Assembly (NCBI RefSeq): GCF_002163625.1 | Contig: NZ_CP020892.1 | Location: forward strand, 3,348,001-3,412,000 | Direction: 5' to 3' | From: Pseudomonas sp. M30-35 | GTDB taxonomy: Bacteria > Pseudomonadota > Gammaproteobacteria > Pseudomonadales > Pseudomonadaceae | DNA length: 64,000 bases | Shown here: positions 1 to 8,441 of the stretch, in pieces | Position numbering within the stretch: the stretch's first letter is position 1 | Layout of the letters: each line of letters starts with the position of its first letter | Translations under genes and position numbers: made by a program | The notes under the pieces: model-generated | The model's input: the letters and a program-made list of their open reading frames with translations, nothing else | Databases searched by the model: none | What the model was told of the DNA's origin: nothing

Positions 1-1
1 C

Positions 2-124
2 TTGGTCGTGATTGATCAGGGCCAGATAGTCGAAACGGGCACACACGCCGAGCTGATTGCACGCGGCGGCCTGTATGCACGACTCTGGCAGCATCAGACG
101 GGTGGTTTTGTCGGCGTTGATTAA
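2..124 (+). CDS. ABC transporter ATP-binding/permease, C-terminal end (partial)
   Basis: Only the last 40 codons lie in the window; the frame is open from base 2 to the TAA at 122-124. The peptide reads [20 protein letters not shown] and then LYARLWQHQ, the usual tail of an ABC exporter half-transporter. The G-x-I-V-E-x-G-T-H-x-E-L block follows the switch histidine in these ATPases and precedes a C-terminal helix. The protein should be an inner-membrane exporter, but its substrate cannot be judged from this end. The family is fairly secure. Confidence 0.75.
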   Translation: MVVIDQGQIVETGTHAELIARGGLYARLWQHQTGGFVGVD

Positions 125-450
125 CCCGCGGCACCCGTCGGATGGGTAAGGCGAAACCTGTTCAGCGAATCTCCCCACAAAGCGCACCTCTTCAATAGCA
201 AATGGCGGGCGAACATAGCGTCCTTCCGCCCTACGACTTATAGATAGCTTGCTTCGTAATTCAATATTGAATAATCTCTGTAACAAGGTGTGACAATAGG
301 TCTCTATAGACCACACACCCCTAGCTTGAGCCTTCGGGCTTTGCTCATGCTTTTGAAACTGAGGCTTCTGGAGCAATGCATCCAGACCCACTCGATGACA
401 ATTGCGAGTTTCAGTTGATGCGTTACTTCCAGTATTGAGGAAAGACCATT
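125..450. other. Intergenic region upstream of the DUF2790 gene
   Basis: No gene is visible. At 299-312 a small dyad (GGTCT-ctat-AGACC) sits inside flanking GTGTG and CACAC, and at 329-340 AGCC-ttcg-GGCT forms a short tetraloop hairpin. Either could be a weak terminator of the exporter gene or a regulatory dyad. I see no convincing promoter hexamers. A ribosome site (AGGAAAG) precedes the gene at 451. Confidence 0.4.
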
Positions 451-717
451 ATGAAAATTGCGTCAGTCGTAGCAGCGTTCATCACCAGCCTTGCACCTTC
501 CGCGTTTGCTCAGGACATCGACCGCGAGCCTGGCTCCGGGATTCCTGCGGTGAAATACCAATACGGTATGCAAGTCGACATCAGCAAAGTGTTACACCGT
601 ACCGACAACTCCAAGAAAGTCGGTGTGGTGCCAGTCAATGTTGTCTATGAAGACAGCAAAGGCGAGATCCACAAGATCCAATTTCTTGAGTGGGGCAACG
701 GCCCACACAATGTTTAA
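451..717 (+). CDS. DUF2790 family small secreted protein
   Basis: This 88-residue protein starts with a Sec-type signal peptide (MKIASVVAAF...APSAFA-QD, cleavage near residue 20). The mature part carries the DUF2790 pattern: a Y-x-Y-G-x-x-x-D-I-x-K-V stretch, then V-G-V-V-P-V-x-x-x-Y-E-D-S-x-G and a final G-N-G. The family is found mainly in Pseudomonas, often in many copies, and its molecular role is unknown; a periplasmic location is inferred. The start is supported by AGGAAAG nine bases upstream. The stop lies in the first of three imperfect copies of a short repeat, suggesting slippage at the 3' end. It appears monocistronic. Confidence 0.85.
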   Translation: MKIASVVAAFITSLAPSAFAQDIDREPGSGIPAVKYQYGMQVDISKVLHRTDNSKKVGVVPVNVVYEDSKGEIHKIQFLEWGNGPHNV

Positions 718-753
718 TACAGCCCACAATGTTTAATAGAGCCAATGTTTAAT
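709..753 (+). repeat. Three short imperfect direct repeats at a gene end
   Basis: AATGTTTAAT occurs at 709-718, 728-737 and 744-753, with related CCCACA or GCC flanks before each copy. The first contains the stop codon of the DUF2790 gene. Spacing shrinks from 19 to 16 bases, so this is a decayed tandem array and not a clean microsatellite. Confidence 0.6.
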
Positions 754-817
754 CGAGGCACTGCTTAGGCGGGTCGACTGACCGAGTTGCACAATCAATC
801 TGTAAAGCAACACGCCC

Positions 818-844
818 AGTAAGCCCTGCTCTTTGGGGCTTACT
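818..844 (-). terminator. Hairpin between convergent genes
   Basis: AGTAAGCCC at 818-826 pairs perfectly with GGGCTTACT at 836-844 around a 9-base loop. It covers the stop codon of the minus-strand gene 840-1973 and faces the end of the DUF2790 gene. There is no clear T-run on either side, so it may be a weak or bidirectional terminator. Confidence 0.45.
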
Positions 845-1973
845 GTTCAGTTTGCTGCCTATACGGCAGCAAACTGCAGGCTTCCTGCGCATAGCGGCTG
901 ACGCCCTCACGCTCCTCATCAAGAAACCGCGCAACAGCATCGCGCAGGCCCGGGTGGCTCAGGTAATGCCAAGACCGGGTAATAACCGGCTCAAAACCGC
1001 GGATCAGCTTGTGCTCTCCCTGTGCCCCCGCATCAAAACGCTGCAGACCATTGGCGATTGCGTAGTCCATGCCCTGATAAAAACAGGTCTCAAAGTGCAG
1101 TCGATCATACTCGGCTAAACAGCCCCAATAACGCCCATAGAAACTATCGCCACCAATCAAGCTAAACGCCATTGCCACCGGCTGCGAGCCTTGTTTAGCG
1201 ATAACAACCCGAATCGCCTGGGGCATTTTTTCAGCCAGCAAACTGAAGAAAATGCGGGTTAAATACGGTGGCCTGCCGCGAATATGATAAGTGTTGGCGT
1301 AGCAGAGGTAGACGAAATCCCACTCAGCCTCACTGAGTTGATGACCCTCGCGCCATTCAAACTCAATACCCTGCCTAGTCACTTGCTCACGTTCTTTGCG
1401 TATTTGTTTACGCTTGCGCGAATTCAGCGCATCGAGAAAGTCCTGAAAGTCGCGATACTCGCGGTTACGCCAGTGATATTGACAGCCAAGACGCTCCAAC
1501 CAGCCTTCACGCCCACGCATCTGCGCGTCGGCAGCAGCATCAGTGAAATTGATGTGCAGGCTCGATAAACCCTGGCTGTCCAGTGCTTGAGTCAGGTTAT
1601 CTAGCACCTGGCTGATTACCTGTGGCTCGCCCAATAAGCGCGGCCCGGTGACCGGAGAAAACGGAATACCCGCAAGCAGCTTCGGGTAGTAGTCAATCCC
1701 TGCTCGCTCGCAAGCATCGGCCCAGCCGTGGTCAAACACGTACTCGCCGAACGAGTGCGTTTTCAAGTAGGCGGGAAGAGCGGCGCTGAGCTTGCCATTG
1801 GCCTCGAACACAAGTTGATGAGCAGGGGTCCAGCCGGTGCGCGGGCCTACGCTGCCACTTAACTCAAGCGCCGAGAGAAATCCATGCTTGAGAAACGGAC
1901 TGTCCGCTGCAACCAATCGGTCCCAGTCAGTTGGATCAAGTTCAGGAAGCGAAATAGAGGTCTTTGTCTGCAT
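840..1973 (-). CDS. DUF482 (FemAB-like) GNAT-fold protein
   Basis: This 377-residue soluble protein fits the FemAB_like/DUF482 family, usually annotated as peptidogalycan biosynthesis protein. Visible features are a G-P-R-L-L-G segment in the N-terminal half, the R-K-R-K-Q-I-R-K-E-R stretch near residue 190, and a C-terminal half of the GNAT acyltransferase type (S-F-Y-G-R-Y-W-G-C, then R-F-D-A-G-A-Q-G-E-H-K near residue 320). The family is widespread in proteobacteria; its substrate is not established, and a link to peptidoglycan or acyl transfer rests only on fold similarity. No strong ribosome site precedes the ATG. It runs in the same direction as the porin upstream, separated by that gene's terminator. 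Confidence 0.8.
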   Translation of the reverse strand: MQTKTSISLPELDPTDWDRLVAADSPFLKHGFLSALELSGSVGPRTGWTPAHQLVFEANGKLSAALPAYLKTHSFGEYVFDHGWADACERAGIDYYPKLLAGIPFSPVTGPRLLGEPQVISQVLDNLTQALDSQGLSSLHINFTDAAADAQMRGREGWLERLGCQYHWRNREYRDFQDFLDALNSRKRKQIRKEREQVTRQGIEFEWREGHQLSEAEWDFVYLCYANTYHIRGRPPYLTRIFFSLLAEKMPQAIRVVIAKQGSQPVAMAFSLIGGDSFYGRYWGCLAEYDRLHFETCFYQGMDYAIANGLQRFDAGAQGEHKLIRGFEPVITRSWHYLSHPGLRDAVARFLDEEREGVSRYAQEACSLLPYRQQTEQ

Positions 1974-2000
1974 CTGTGCAGTCTGGCCTTTCGCGCTGAC

Positions 2001-2028
2001 GAAAAAAAGCCCCGCGTTAAGCGAGGCT
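2001..2028 (-). terminator. Rho-independent terminator of the porin gene
   Basis: On the minus strand AGCCTCGC, a five-base loop, GCGGGGCT and then seven T residues form a standard intrinsic terminator, with one mismatch in the stem. It lies about 95 bases after the porin stop codon and before the DUF482 gene, separating the two transcripts. Confidence 0.85.
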
Positions 2029-2121
2029 AAACAAAGGAGTTACATTCGTACTCATTCACCCACTGGCAAACGGCTTAAGGGTTATCCTGCCCCAGCACCC
2101 AAGCCGTCAGCCAGGCAGGTT

Positions 2122-3435
2122 TTAGAATACGTATTGCAGACGCATTACGAAGGCATCACCATCATCATCACCGTTAGCGTTGGTGATGTTGTCTGTGGTC
2201 GTCATAACGTAGTTAGCAGCAACTTTAACTGCGTCATTGGCATACCAGTTAACACCGATGGTGTTGATGTCGGCTTCGGTGTCGCCAACTTCACGAGTCG
2301 GAGAAGAAACAACGATGTTGTTGTCTTCAACTTTGATGTGATCGTAACGGTAGAAAACTTCCCACGCGCCGATCTGCTTGTTCTCAGGCTTGATGCTGTC
2401 GAACTTAGCGCCAGCAAGCTTGTAGCCACGCGATTCACCGGTCAGGGTGTAAGCCAGTTGACCGTAGTAACCTTCAGATTTAACATCTTCGATGGTACTG
2501 CGGTCAGCTGTCATTTTACGGCTCAGGTACTCAGCTTGCGCCGAGAAAGGACCTGTTGCCCAAGCAAATTCAGCACCCCAGACGGCATCGTCATCGAAAT
2601 CGCCAGAAGCGGCATCGAAACCACCGAAAGTTGCACGGTTGCCGTTGTCACCTGCGGAGTTTCCGCCATTGGTGGAAACACCGCGAATCGTCAAGCGTGG
2701 GCGAATACGGCCATCAACAGCCGTGTCCTTGAGGTCACGGTAAGCGTAGTTAACACCCATGTGCAGCACGTTGCCTGACTCAGCCATTGGTGCAAACACA
2801 CCGCGCAGGTTGAATTGCTTAACGCTATCACCGTCATCATCGTTTACATCTTTAGATGACACGCTACCCGACAGGTACGCCATGTCGCCCATGACTGCAC
2901 TGGCTTGAGCGCCCAGGCCGTTCTCATGCCCGTTAACCCAATCAGCAACTTCATAAGCGGCGTTACGCTCGATAGCTGTGATCCACTTGGAACTGGTGGC
3001 TTTTTCCAGACCGAAATCCGGGTCAAAACGACCAAATCGCAAGTTCACTGGAGAGAAACCGGTGTAAGTGATAGACGCTTCGTCGAAATAACCGTCATCA
3101 GAGCTGCCGGCATTATGCGCAAAGTCGTAACTGATAGCGTACTTCCAATCTTTGTAAGCAACACCGCTTAATTCAAGGAAAGCACGACGGAAGTAGGCTG
3201 CGTCTGCTGTATTACCATTTTTGGTATGGAAGCCATCGAAGCGGCTGTAGTCGGCCTGAAGACGGCCGCCCAATTTAAAGCTGAATTCCTTGTCAGTTGT
3301 CGCTACTTCAAGACCGCCCTTGGTCTTAACTACAATATCAGCACCATCCGTGGTCACTGTGCCTGCGAATGCTTGAGCTGAAATGGCAAGAGCCAGCGTG
3401 CTGGCTGCGACGCCCGCGAAATGCATACGGATCAT
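2122..3435 (-). CDS. OprO/OprP-type phosphate-selective porin
   Basis: This is a 437-residue outer-membrane beta-barrel porin. The chosen ATG (3433-3435) follows GGGGAA and begins a signal peptide [22 protein letters not shown] cleaved near residue 24; a longer reading to 3558 lacks these signals. The mature protein opens with [11 protein letters not shown], contains the [12 protein letters not shown] segment and alternating aromatic strands, and ends in ..RLQYVF, the C-terminal Phe needed for barrel assembly. The family includes OprP and OprO (phosphate and polyphosphate channels), but many members have other anion or unknown substrates. Upstream I found only one fair half of a PHO box (TTGTCAT at 3552-3558, minus strand), so phosphate control is not shown. 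Confidence 0.88.
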   Translation of the reverse strand: MIRMHFAGVAASTLALAISAQAFAGTVTTDGADIVVKTKGGLEVATTDKEFSFKLGGRLQADYSRFDGFHTKNGNTADAAYFRRAFLELSGVAYKDWKYAISYDFAHNAGSSDDGYFDEASITYTGFSPVNLRFGRFDPDFGLEKATSSKWITAIERNAAYEVADWVNGHENGLGAQASAVMGDMAYLSGSVSSKDVNDDDGDSVKQFNLRGVFAPMAESGNVLHMGVNYAYRDLKDTAVDGRIRPRLTIRGVSTNGGNSAGDNGNRATFGGFDAASGDFDDDAVWGAEFAWATGPFSAQAEYLSRKMTADRSTIEDVKSEGYYGQLAYTLTGESRGYKLAGAKFDSIKPENKQIGAWEVFYRYDHIKVEDNNIVVSSPTREVGDTEADINTIGVNWYANDAVKVAANYVMTTTDNITNANGDDDGDAFVMRLQYVF

Positions 3436-3649
3436 CGAAAATTCCCCTTTGGACAAATTGTCTAAAAACACCCGAGCGGTGGTGCTCGTTCGTGCTGGGG
3501 AAATCTTGGCGCTAGCAGATGTCAGCCAAATTGCTGATATATAAAGATTTGATGACAACGGAACTTTTTAAATCAATTAAGAATAAGCATTTGGTGCTAT
3601 TTTAACCGATTAATTAACCGTATGATTTTAAAGGTTATTTTGGAACGAT

Positions 3650-3698
3650 AAAACCAGGCGCACCGCTCAAACCAATTATTGGTTTGAGCGGTGCGCCT
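3650..3698 (-). terminator. Terminator with a perfect 21-bp stem after the anti-sigma gene
   Basis: Bases 3656-3676 and 3678-3698 are perfect reverse complements around a single T, giving a 43-bp palindrome. It contains the stop codon and last codons of the anti-sigma gene. On the minus strand it is followed by TGGTTTT, so it can work as an intrinsic terminator, although the stem is far longer than needed. Confidence 0.7.
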
Positions 3699-3909
3699 GT
3701 GCTAGTTTTTGTGCAAGGCCATCAAGCTCATCGCCCTGCTCTTGGTGCATCTTCCGATAGACCGCTTGGCTGATTTGCATTTGCTTGATGAAACGCCGGC
3801 AATTAACGCAAAGTGTCAAATGCAGGCGCACTTCGAGCCCTTTACTCAAGCTCAAACGTTTATCTAGATAATCACTGGAATTCTCGACTAATTCCTTGCA
3901 GCTCAGCAT
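3676..3909 (-). CDS. Zinc-finger anti-sigma factor (zf-HC2 type)
   Basis: This 77-residue soluble protein has the zinc-binding anti-sigma motif H30-x3-C34-x2-C37 within LHLTLCVNCRRF, following Leu/Lys-rich helices. Such ZAS domains bind and inhibit a cognate ECF sigma factor and often respond to redox or envelope stress. No transmembrane segment is present, so a cytoplasmic sensor or a relay to another protein is likely. Its start codon overlaps the end of the sigma gene by seven bases, implying translational coupling and a fixed ratio. The last codons form one arm of a 43-bp palindrome. Confidence 0.82.
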   Translation of the reverse strand: MLSCKELVENSSDYLDKRLSLSKGLEVRLHLTLCVNCRRFIKQMQISQAVYRKMHQEQGDELDGLAQKLAQAHRSNQ

Positions 3910-4514
3910 TGACCTGTTTCCTCAAAATGCTCAAGGGTGGCGAACATCTTTAGGCGTGCTCGGTGCAACAACACCCGCACATTGGAGAGCGAGATGTCTA
4001 AAAGATTACAAATCTCTTCAAGCTCCAACCCTTGACGTTCTCTCAACACCAAAACACTGCTCTGCAGGGTCGACAGGCTGCCTAGCGTTTTTTCCAGGCA
4101 CTCCCGCAGTTCATCCTGTAAGAGCAATGCTTCTGGGGTGTCTTGATGCCATTCATGTGGCGCAAGCAGCCAGTGGCCATCATCGGCAAAGCGATCATCA
4201 CCAACAGTCCCATGGGGGCCTGGCAAATCGTCCAGGAGCACTTCTCGACGGTTATGTTTCAAACGAGTCTTCGCGGTATTAGCCGTAATAGTAAGCAGCC
4301 AGGTTTTCAAGCTAGAACGACCTTGAAAACCCTTTAAACCGTTTACTACTGCGAGCCAAGCATCCTGTACTACTTCATCAGAATTTCGGCTCCCGACAAT
4401 AGCTAATGCTACTGCACGCATTGAACCTTGATAGGTCGAAACCAACTCCCTGTAAGCACTCTCATCACCGGCTAAAAGCCGGGTGAGCAACGCACTATCT
4501 TCTGAATAATCCAT
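3903..4514 (-). CDS. ECF-family RNA polymerase sigma factor
   Basis: This 203-residue protein has a sigma region 2 (about residues 20-95, with R-N-S-D-E-V-V-Q-D-A-W-L and W-L-L-T-I-T-A-N) and a region 4 helix-turn-helix (about 140-190, LELEEICNLLDISLSNVRV, then H-R-A-R-L-K). The order and length fit an extracytoplasmic-function sigma factor. The ATG overlaps the stop of the KAS III gene as TAATG, and its end overlaps the anti-sigma gene, so the three genes form one operon. I recall an ECF sigma gene beside the homologous KAS III in P. aeruginosa (PA3285/PA3286). The regulon and the inducing signal are unknown. Confidence 0.88.
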   Translation of the reverse strand: MDYSEDSALLTRLLAGDESAYRELVSTYQGSMRAVALAIVGSRNSDEVVQDAWLAVVNGLKGFQGRSSLKTWLLTITANTAKTRLKHNRREVLLDDLPGPHGTVGDDRFADDGHWLLAPHEWHQDTPEALLLQDELRECLEKTLGSLSTLQSSVLVLRERQGLELEEICNLLDISLSNVRVLLHRARLKMFATLEHFEETGQC

Positions 4515-5641
4515 TAATGTTTTCGCAAGATCACACTGCCAATTGAATAACCAGCTCCAAATGAGCTAAGCACACCTAAGGAGCCACCTACCAGGTCGTC
4601 TTGGTGTTTGTGTAACGCAATCACCGATCCAGCCGAACTGGTATTTGCATACTCATCAAGAATTACTGGTGCTTCGCTCGGCTCGGCATCCCGGCCAAGT
4701 AACTTGCGAGCAATCAGTAGATTCATGTTGAGGTTAGCTTGATGCAACCAAAACCGCTTAACGTCAGAGACGTTAAGATTGTTTTCCTTCAGGTGAGCGG
4801 CAATCAACTCCGCTACCATCGGGCAAACATCCTTGAAGACCTTACGGCCCTCTTGCACGAACAATTTGTCACGTGCGCCAACACCCTCTTCAGCCGCTCG
4901 ATTAAGAAAGCCGAAGTTATTACGGATATTGTTGGAAAAATGAGTGAGCAGCTTGGTGCTGACAATATCGAACTGATAGTTCGAGGTTGCCTGGTCTGCG
5001 CGCTCAATAACGACCGCAGTGGCTGCATCACCAAAAATGAAGTGACTGTCACGGTCACGAAAGTTCAAGTGCCCGGTACAAATTTCCGGGTTGACCATCA
5101 ACACTGCGCGCGCTTGGCCCAACTGGACACTGTTTGCGGCGGCTTGGATTCCAAAGGTAGCAGAGGAGCAGGCAACGTTCATGTCGTAGCCAAAACCTTG
5201 AATACCAAGCGCAGCTTGAACTTCAACAGCAACGGCAGGATAGGCACGTTGCAGATTTGAACAGGCAACAATAACCCCATCAATATCTGCAGCGGTTTTA
5301 CCGGCGCGCTCTAAAGCTTCTTTAGCGGCACCAACAGCCATCTCACAGAGTATACCCCACTCGTCATTGCTGCGCTCAGGAATGCGTGGCGCCATGCGCT
5401 GCGGATCAAGGATGCCGTCTTTGTTCATCACAAAGCGGCTTTTGATACCGGATGCTTTTTCAATGAAAGCGCTGTTCGACTCGGTTAAAGCCTCAACTTC
5501 ACCACGCGCAATGGCTTGTGCGTTTTCAGCATTGAATAGCTGAACGTAGCTATTGAAGGACTGGACCAATTCGTCGTTGGAAATGCTATTCACGGGGGTA
5601 TAGAGGCCCGTTCCACTAATTACGACGTTATGTACGGTCAT
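4514..5641 (-). CDS. Beta-ketoacyl-ACP synthase III (long FabH type)
   Basis: This 375-residue thiolase-fold enzyme should carry out a Claisen condensation between an acyl-CoA primer and malonyl-ACP. The catalytic triad is visible: Cys158 in N-V-A-C-S-S-A, His300 in W-L-H-Q-A-N, Asn333 in Y-A-N-T-S-S-A-G. It is longer than classical FabH and has an extra segment near residues 30-60. It closely resembles PA3286 as I remember it, which feeds medium-chain acyl-CoA from beta-oxidation into fatty acid synthesis; the same role here is inferred. The start at 5641 follows AGGA, whereas the 75 codons upstream look non-coding. It is first in an operon with the ECF sigma and anti-sigma genes. Confidence 0.9.
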   Translation of the reverse strand: MTVHNVVISGTGLYTPVNSISNDELVQSFNSYVQLFNAENAQAIARGEVEALTESNSAFIEKASGIKSRFVMNKDGILDPQRMAPRIPERSNDEWGILCEMAVGAAKEALERAGKTAADIDGVIVACSNLQRAYPAVAVEVQAALGIQGFGYDMNVACSSATFGIQAAANSVQLGQARAVLMVNPEICTGHLNFRDRDSHFIFGDAATAVVIERADQATSNYQFDIVSTKLLTHFSNNIRNNFGFLNRAAEEGVGARDKLFVQEGRKVFKDVCPMVAELIAAHLKENNLNVSDVKRFWLHQANLNMNLLIARKLLGRDAEPSEAPVILDEYANTSSAGSVIALHKHQDDLVGGSLGVLSSFGAGYSIGSVILRKH

Positions 5642-6122
5642 TGCTGTTGTCCTCAGCCGCATGTTGCGGTCAATTTTTTGGCTGACTTGCAGCCATTGGC
5701 TACAAGCGTCAATTCGGAGCGCACACGGAGCAATTCGCTTGGCAGTGCTGCCCAATAATAAAAGCACGGATTTTGCCACAGCTGATCGGGTTCGTCCTCT
5801 GAACCGACAACTCTTCGACTGACGGAAAACATGAAATAACTCAGCAATTGTGCGGGTATTATGCATTTATCGAAGAAAATGTCATTAATTTGCCACTATC
5901 TAGCGTACGAGCGGCTTCAACACGCGCCCAGTGGTATCGCAAAAACCAGCCACTTTCGCGTATCGTTTGGCGTCTTAGGCATTCATTCGTGTGTACATAC
6001 CGCAAAATTTGGAGTGGCAGAATGACCTCCGAGAGCATTTATTCTAGATCCGCTAGAATCGGCTCCATCAGCATCAACATTAGCGGTCAGGCTTTGACCC
6101 ATTTTCGACAAAAGGACCTTGT
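5642..6122. other. Divergent intergenic region between the KAS III and GltB-like genes
   Basis: This stretch of about 480 bases separates two divergent genes and must hold both promoters. Small reading frames here have no start signal or recognisable product. It is richer in A and T than its neighbours around 5860-6070. I could not pick out a clear sigma-70 hexamer pair, operator or RNA gene. The plus-strand gene has a good AAAGGA ribosome site just before 6123. Confidence 0.4.
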
Positions 6123-7733
6123 ATGAATCTATCCCTACTCAGCCGCTACGCATTTTTTGCATTCTGCGTCCTGTTCACACTTATCAATCTACTGTTTGTC
6201 GAACATGAGTGGGTTTGGCCGCTAATCCTGATAGGCGCAACACTGAGCATTATCGGTGTAGTCGACCTAGTGCAAGAACCCCAGGCGGTTCGTCGCAACT
6301 ACCCGATCCTCGGCAACATTCGCTACTTGGTTGAGGGAATTCGCCCCGAAATCCGTCAATATCTACTCGAGGCAGATGGCGACAAACTACCGTTCTCGCG
6401 CTCACAACGCACATTGGTTTATGCCCGCGCCAAGAATCAAGGCGGCGACAAACCATTTGGCACCTTGATCGATGTTTATCAGAACGGTTTCGAGTTTATC
6501 GGCCACTCGATGTGCCCCGCGCCAGTCAGTGACCCTAAAAACTTCAGGGTCACGATAGGCGGTCCGCTGTGCACGCAACCCTATTCGGCCTCGGTATTTA
6601 ATATCTCGGCGATGAGTTTCGGCTCGTTAAGTGGCAATGCGATTCAAGCCTTAAACAAAGGCGCCATGCTAGGCGGCTTTGCACATGACACCGGCGAAGG
6701 CAGCATCAGCCCTTATCACCGTCAACATGGCGGCGATCTGATTTGGGAGCTGGGCAGTGGTTACTTTGGTTGCCGCACACCTGAGGGCAAGTTTGACCCT
6801 GAACGCTTTGCTGAACAGGCTAAGTCAGAGCAGGTAAAAATGATTGAGATCAAACTCAGTCAGGGCGCCAAGCCAGGTCACGGCGGGATTTTGCCGAAAC
6901 ATAAAATTTCAGAAGAAATCGCTCAAACACGTGGTATTCCGATGGGCGTTGACTGCGTGTCACCCTCAAGCCACAACGAGTTCTCAACCCCTATCGGACT
7001 GCTCCAGTTTATTGCCAGGCTCCGCGAGTTGTCGGGTGGAAAACCCGTTGGCTTCAAGTTGTGCCTGGGGCACCCATGGGAGTTTATGGGCATCGCCAAG
7101 GCCATGCATGAAACGGGCATTCTTCCGGACTTTATTGTGATTGACGGTAAAGAAGGCGGAACCGGCGCAGCGCCAGTTGAGTTTACCGACCATATTGGTG
7201 CGCCGATGCGTGAAGGCTTGCTATTTGTTCACAACACGCTGGTCGGCCTTAATCTGCGCGACAAAATCAAGCTGGGTGCGAGTGGCAAAATTGTCAGTGC
7301 TTTCGATATCGCCTGCGTCCTGGCCATTGGCGCGGACTGGGCAAACTCGGCGCGGGGATTTATGTTTGCAATCGGCTGCATTCAGAGCCAGTCATGCCAC
7401 ACCAACAAATGCCCGACAGGGGTCGCAACCCAAGACCCGCTGCGTCAACGCGCATTGGTGGTTGGCGACAAAGCCGAACGAGTCCACAGTTTCCATCGCA
7501 ACACCCTGCATGCATTGGCTGAAATGCTGGCTGCGGCAGGTCTTGAGCACCCTAAACAACTGGATGCCAAGCACCTTGTACGACGTATCTCCGCCACCGA
7601 GATTAAGCTATTTTCTCAACAGCACGTTTTCCTCAAGCCCGGTGAATTATTGAGCGGGAAGATCGAAGGCGAGTTTTATGAACGCATGTGGGCCATGGCA
7701 CAAAGCAACAGCTTCGAAGCCAAGGTCATGTAG
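6123..7733 (+). CDS. FMN-binding glutamate synthase family protein (GltB-like domain)
   Basis: This 536-residue protein has one or two hydrophobic segments in the first 50 residues, then a domain matching the FMN-binding central part of glutamate synthase. Visible signatures are F-N-I-S-A-M-S-F-G-S-L-S, H-D-T-G-E-G-S-I-S-P-Y-H, I-E-I-K-L-S-Q-G-A-K-P-G-H-G-G and D-G-K-E-G-G-T-G-A-A-P. The cluster motif C-x5-C-x4-C (CIQSQSCHTNKC, followed by PTG) is intact, so a 3Fe-4S cluster is likely. The amidotransferase and GXGXG domains of true GltB are absent, so this is the stand-alone membrane-tethered family whose reaction is not established. It is monocistronic by position. Confidence 0.88.
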   Translation: MNLSLLSRYAFFAFCVLFTLINLLFVEHEWVWPLILIGATLSIIGVVDLVQEPQAVRRNYPILGNIRYLVEGIRPEIRQYLLEADGDKLPFSRSQRTLVYARAKNQGGDKPFGTLIDVYQNGFEFIGHSMCPAPVSDPKNFRVTIGGPLCTQPYSASVFNISAMSFGSLSGNAIQALNKGAMLGGFAHDTGEGSISPYHRQHGGDLIWELGSGYFGCRTPEGKFDPERFAEQAKSEQVKMIEIKLSQGAKPGHGGILPKHKISEEIAQTRGIPMGVDCVSPSSHNEFSTPIGLLQFIARLRELSGGKPVGFKLCLGHPWEFMGIAKAMHETGILPDFIVIDGKEGGTGAAPVEFTDHIGAPMREGLLFVHNTLVGLNLRDKIKLGASGKIVSAFDIACVLAIGADWANSARGFMFAIGCIQSQSCHTNKCPTGVATQDPLRQRALVVGDKAERVHSFHRNTLHALAEMLAAAGLEHPKQLDAKHLVRRISATEIKLFSQQHVFLKPGELLSGKIEGEFYERMWAMAQSNSFEAKVM

Positions 7734-7829
7734 CAACATAGCGCAGACCAAAACTAAATCTGGGCAGGGCAAATAAGCTCACGCCCCGTCTAGACTTAGC
7801 AAACTCAAAGACAAAAATGGAAAGCACTG

Positions 7830-8441
7830 ATGGCACTCCACACTTGGTTGCTGTATCTGATTGCCATCACCGGCCTATCACTGACGCCTGGGCCAAACGG
7901 CTTACTGGCCATGACCCATGGCGCTCTTTATGGGCATCGGCGTGCATTGTGGACTGTCATGGGTGGAGTGATCGGCTTTACCCTGCTGATGGCGCTGTCG
8001 ATGTTCGGTATCGACAGCTTGCTAAAAACATCGGCCAATGCCCTGACAGTGCTGAAATGGCTGGGCGGTGCTTATTTGATCTGGCTGGGTATCCAGCTAT
8101 GGCGTGCACCACCGCCCAACTTGAGCGATCTAAACGACGCACAGTCGAAACCTGCTTCATCGATGTTCAGCCAGGGCTTGTTCGCGGCACTCTCCAACCC
8201 AAAAGTGATTTTGTTCTTTGGCGCATTCCTTCCACAGTTTCTCGACCCGAGCGGCAGTATCTGGCTGCAATTTGCAGTCATGGCACTGACGTTTGTAGTC
8301 GTTGAAGGTGTTGTCGAATATCTCCTCGCACGCATGGCACAACGCATCCGCCCGTGGTTACAGCGCAGTGGCAAAGGGTTTAATCGAAGTTGCGCGGTCC
8401 TGTTTATAACCATCGGCAGCGCCTTACCACTGACAAGATGA
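7830..8441 (+). CDS. LysE/RhtB-family amino acid exporter
   Basis: This 203-residue inner-membrane protein has about six hydrophobic segments and the family hallmark S-L-T-P-G-P-N-G near residue 20, followed by the G-x-x-x-G-H-R-R loop. A second typical block is S-N-P-K-V-I-L-F-F-G-A-F-L-P-Q-F near residue 130. LysE/RhtB proteins export amino acids such as homoserine, threonine or lysine by proton exchange; the substrate here is unknown. The start at 7830 is preceded by GGAAAG. The stop overlaps the start of the next gene, suggesting that exporter and solute-binding protein are made together. Confidence 0.85.
   Translation: MALHTWLLYLIAITGLSLTPGPNGLLAMTHGALYGHRRALWTVMGGVIGFTLLMALSMFGIDSLLKTSANALTVLKWLGGAYLIWLGIQLWRAPPPNLSDLNDAQSKPASSMFSQGLFAALSNPKVILFFGAFLPQFLDPSGSIWLQFAVMALTFVVVEGVVEYLLARMAQRIRPWLQRSGKGFNRSCAVLFITIGSALPLTR

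Noticed and set aside
1837..2778. 313-codon plus-strand reading frame
   Set aside because: It runs antisense to the well-supported DUF482 and porin genes, has no ribosome site and no recognisable domain; it is a shadow of porin codon use.
3534..3558. Possible PHO box upstream of the OprP-type porin
   Set aside because: Only one half (TTGTCAT) fits; the second seven bases at the proper spacing match poorly, so phosphate control is not claimed.
4739..5260. 173-codon plus-strand frame inside the KAS III gene
   Set aside because: It is antisense to an enzyme with all catalytic residues and shows no similarity of its own.
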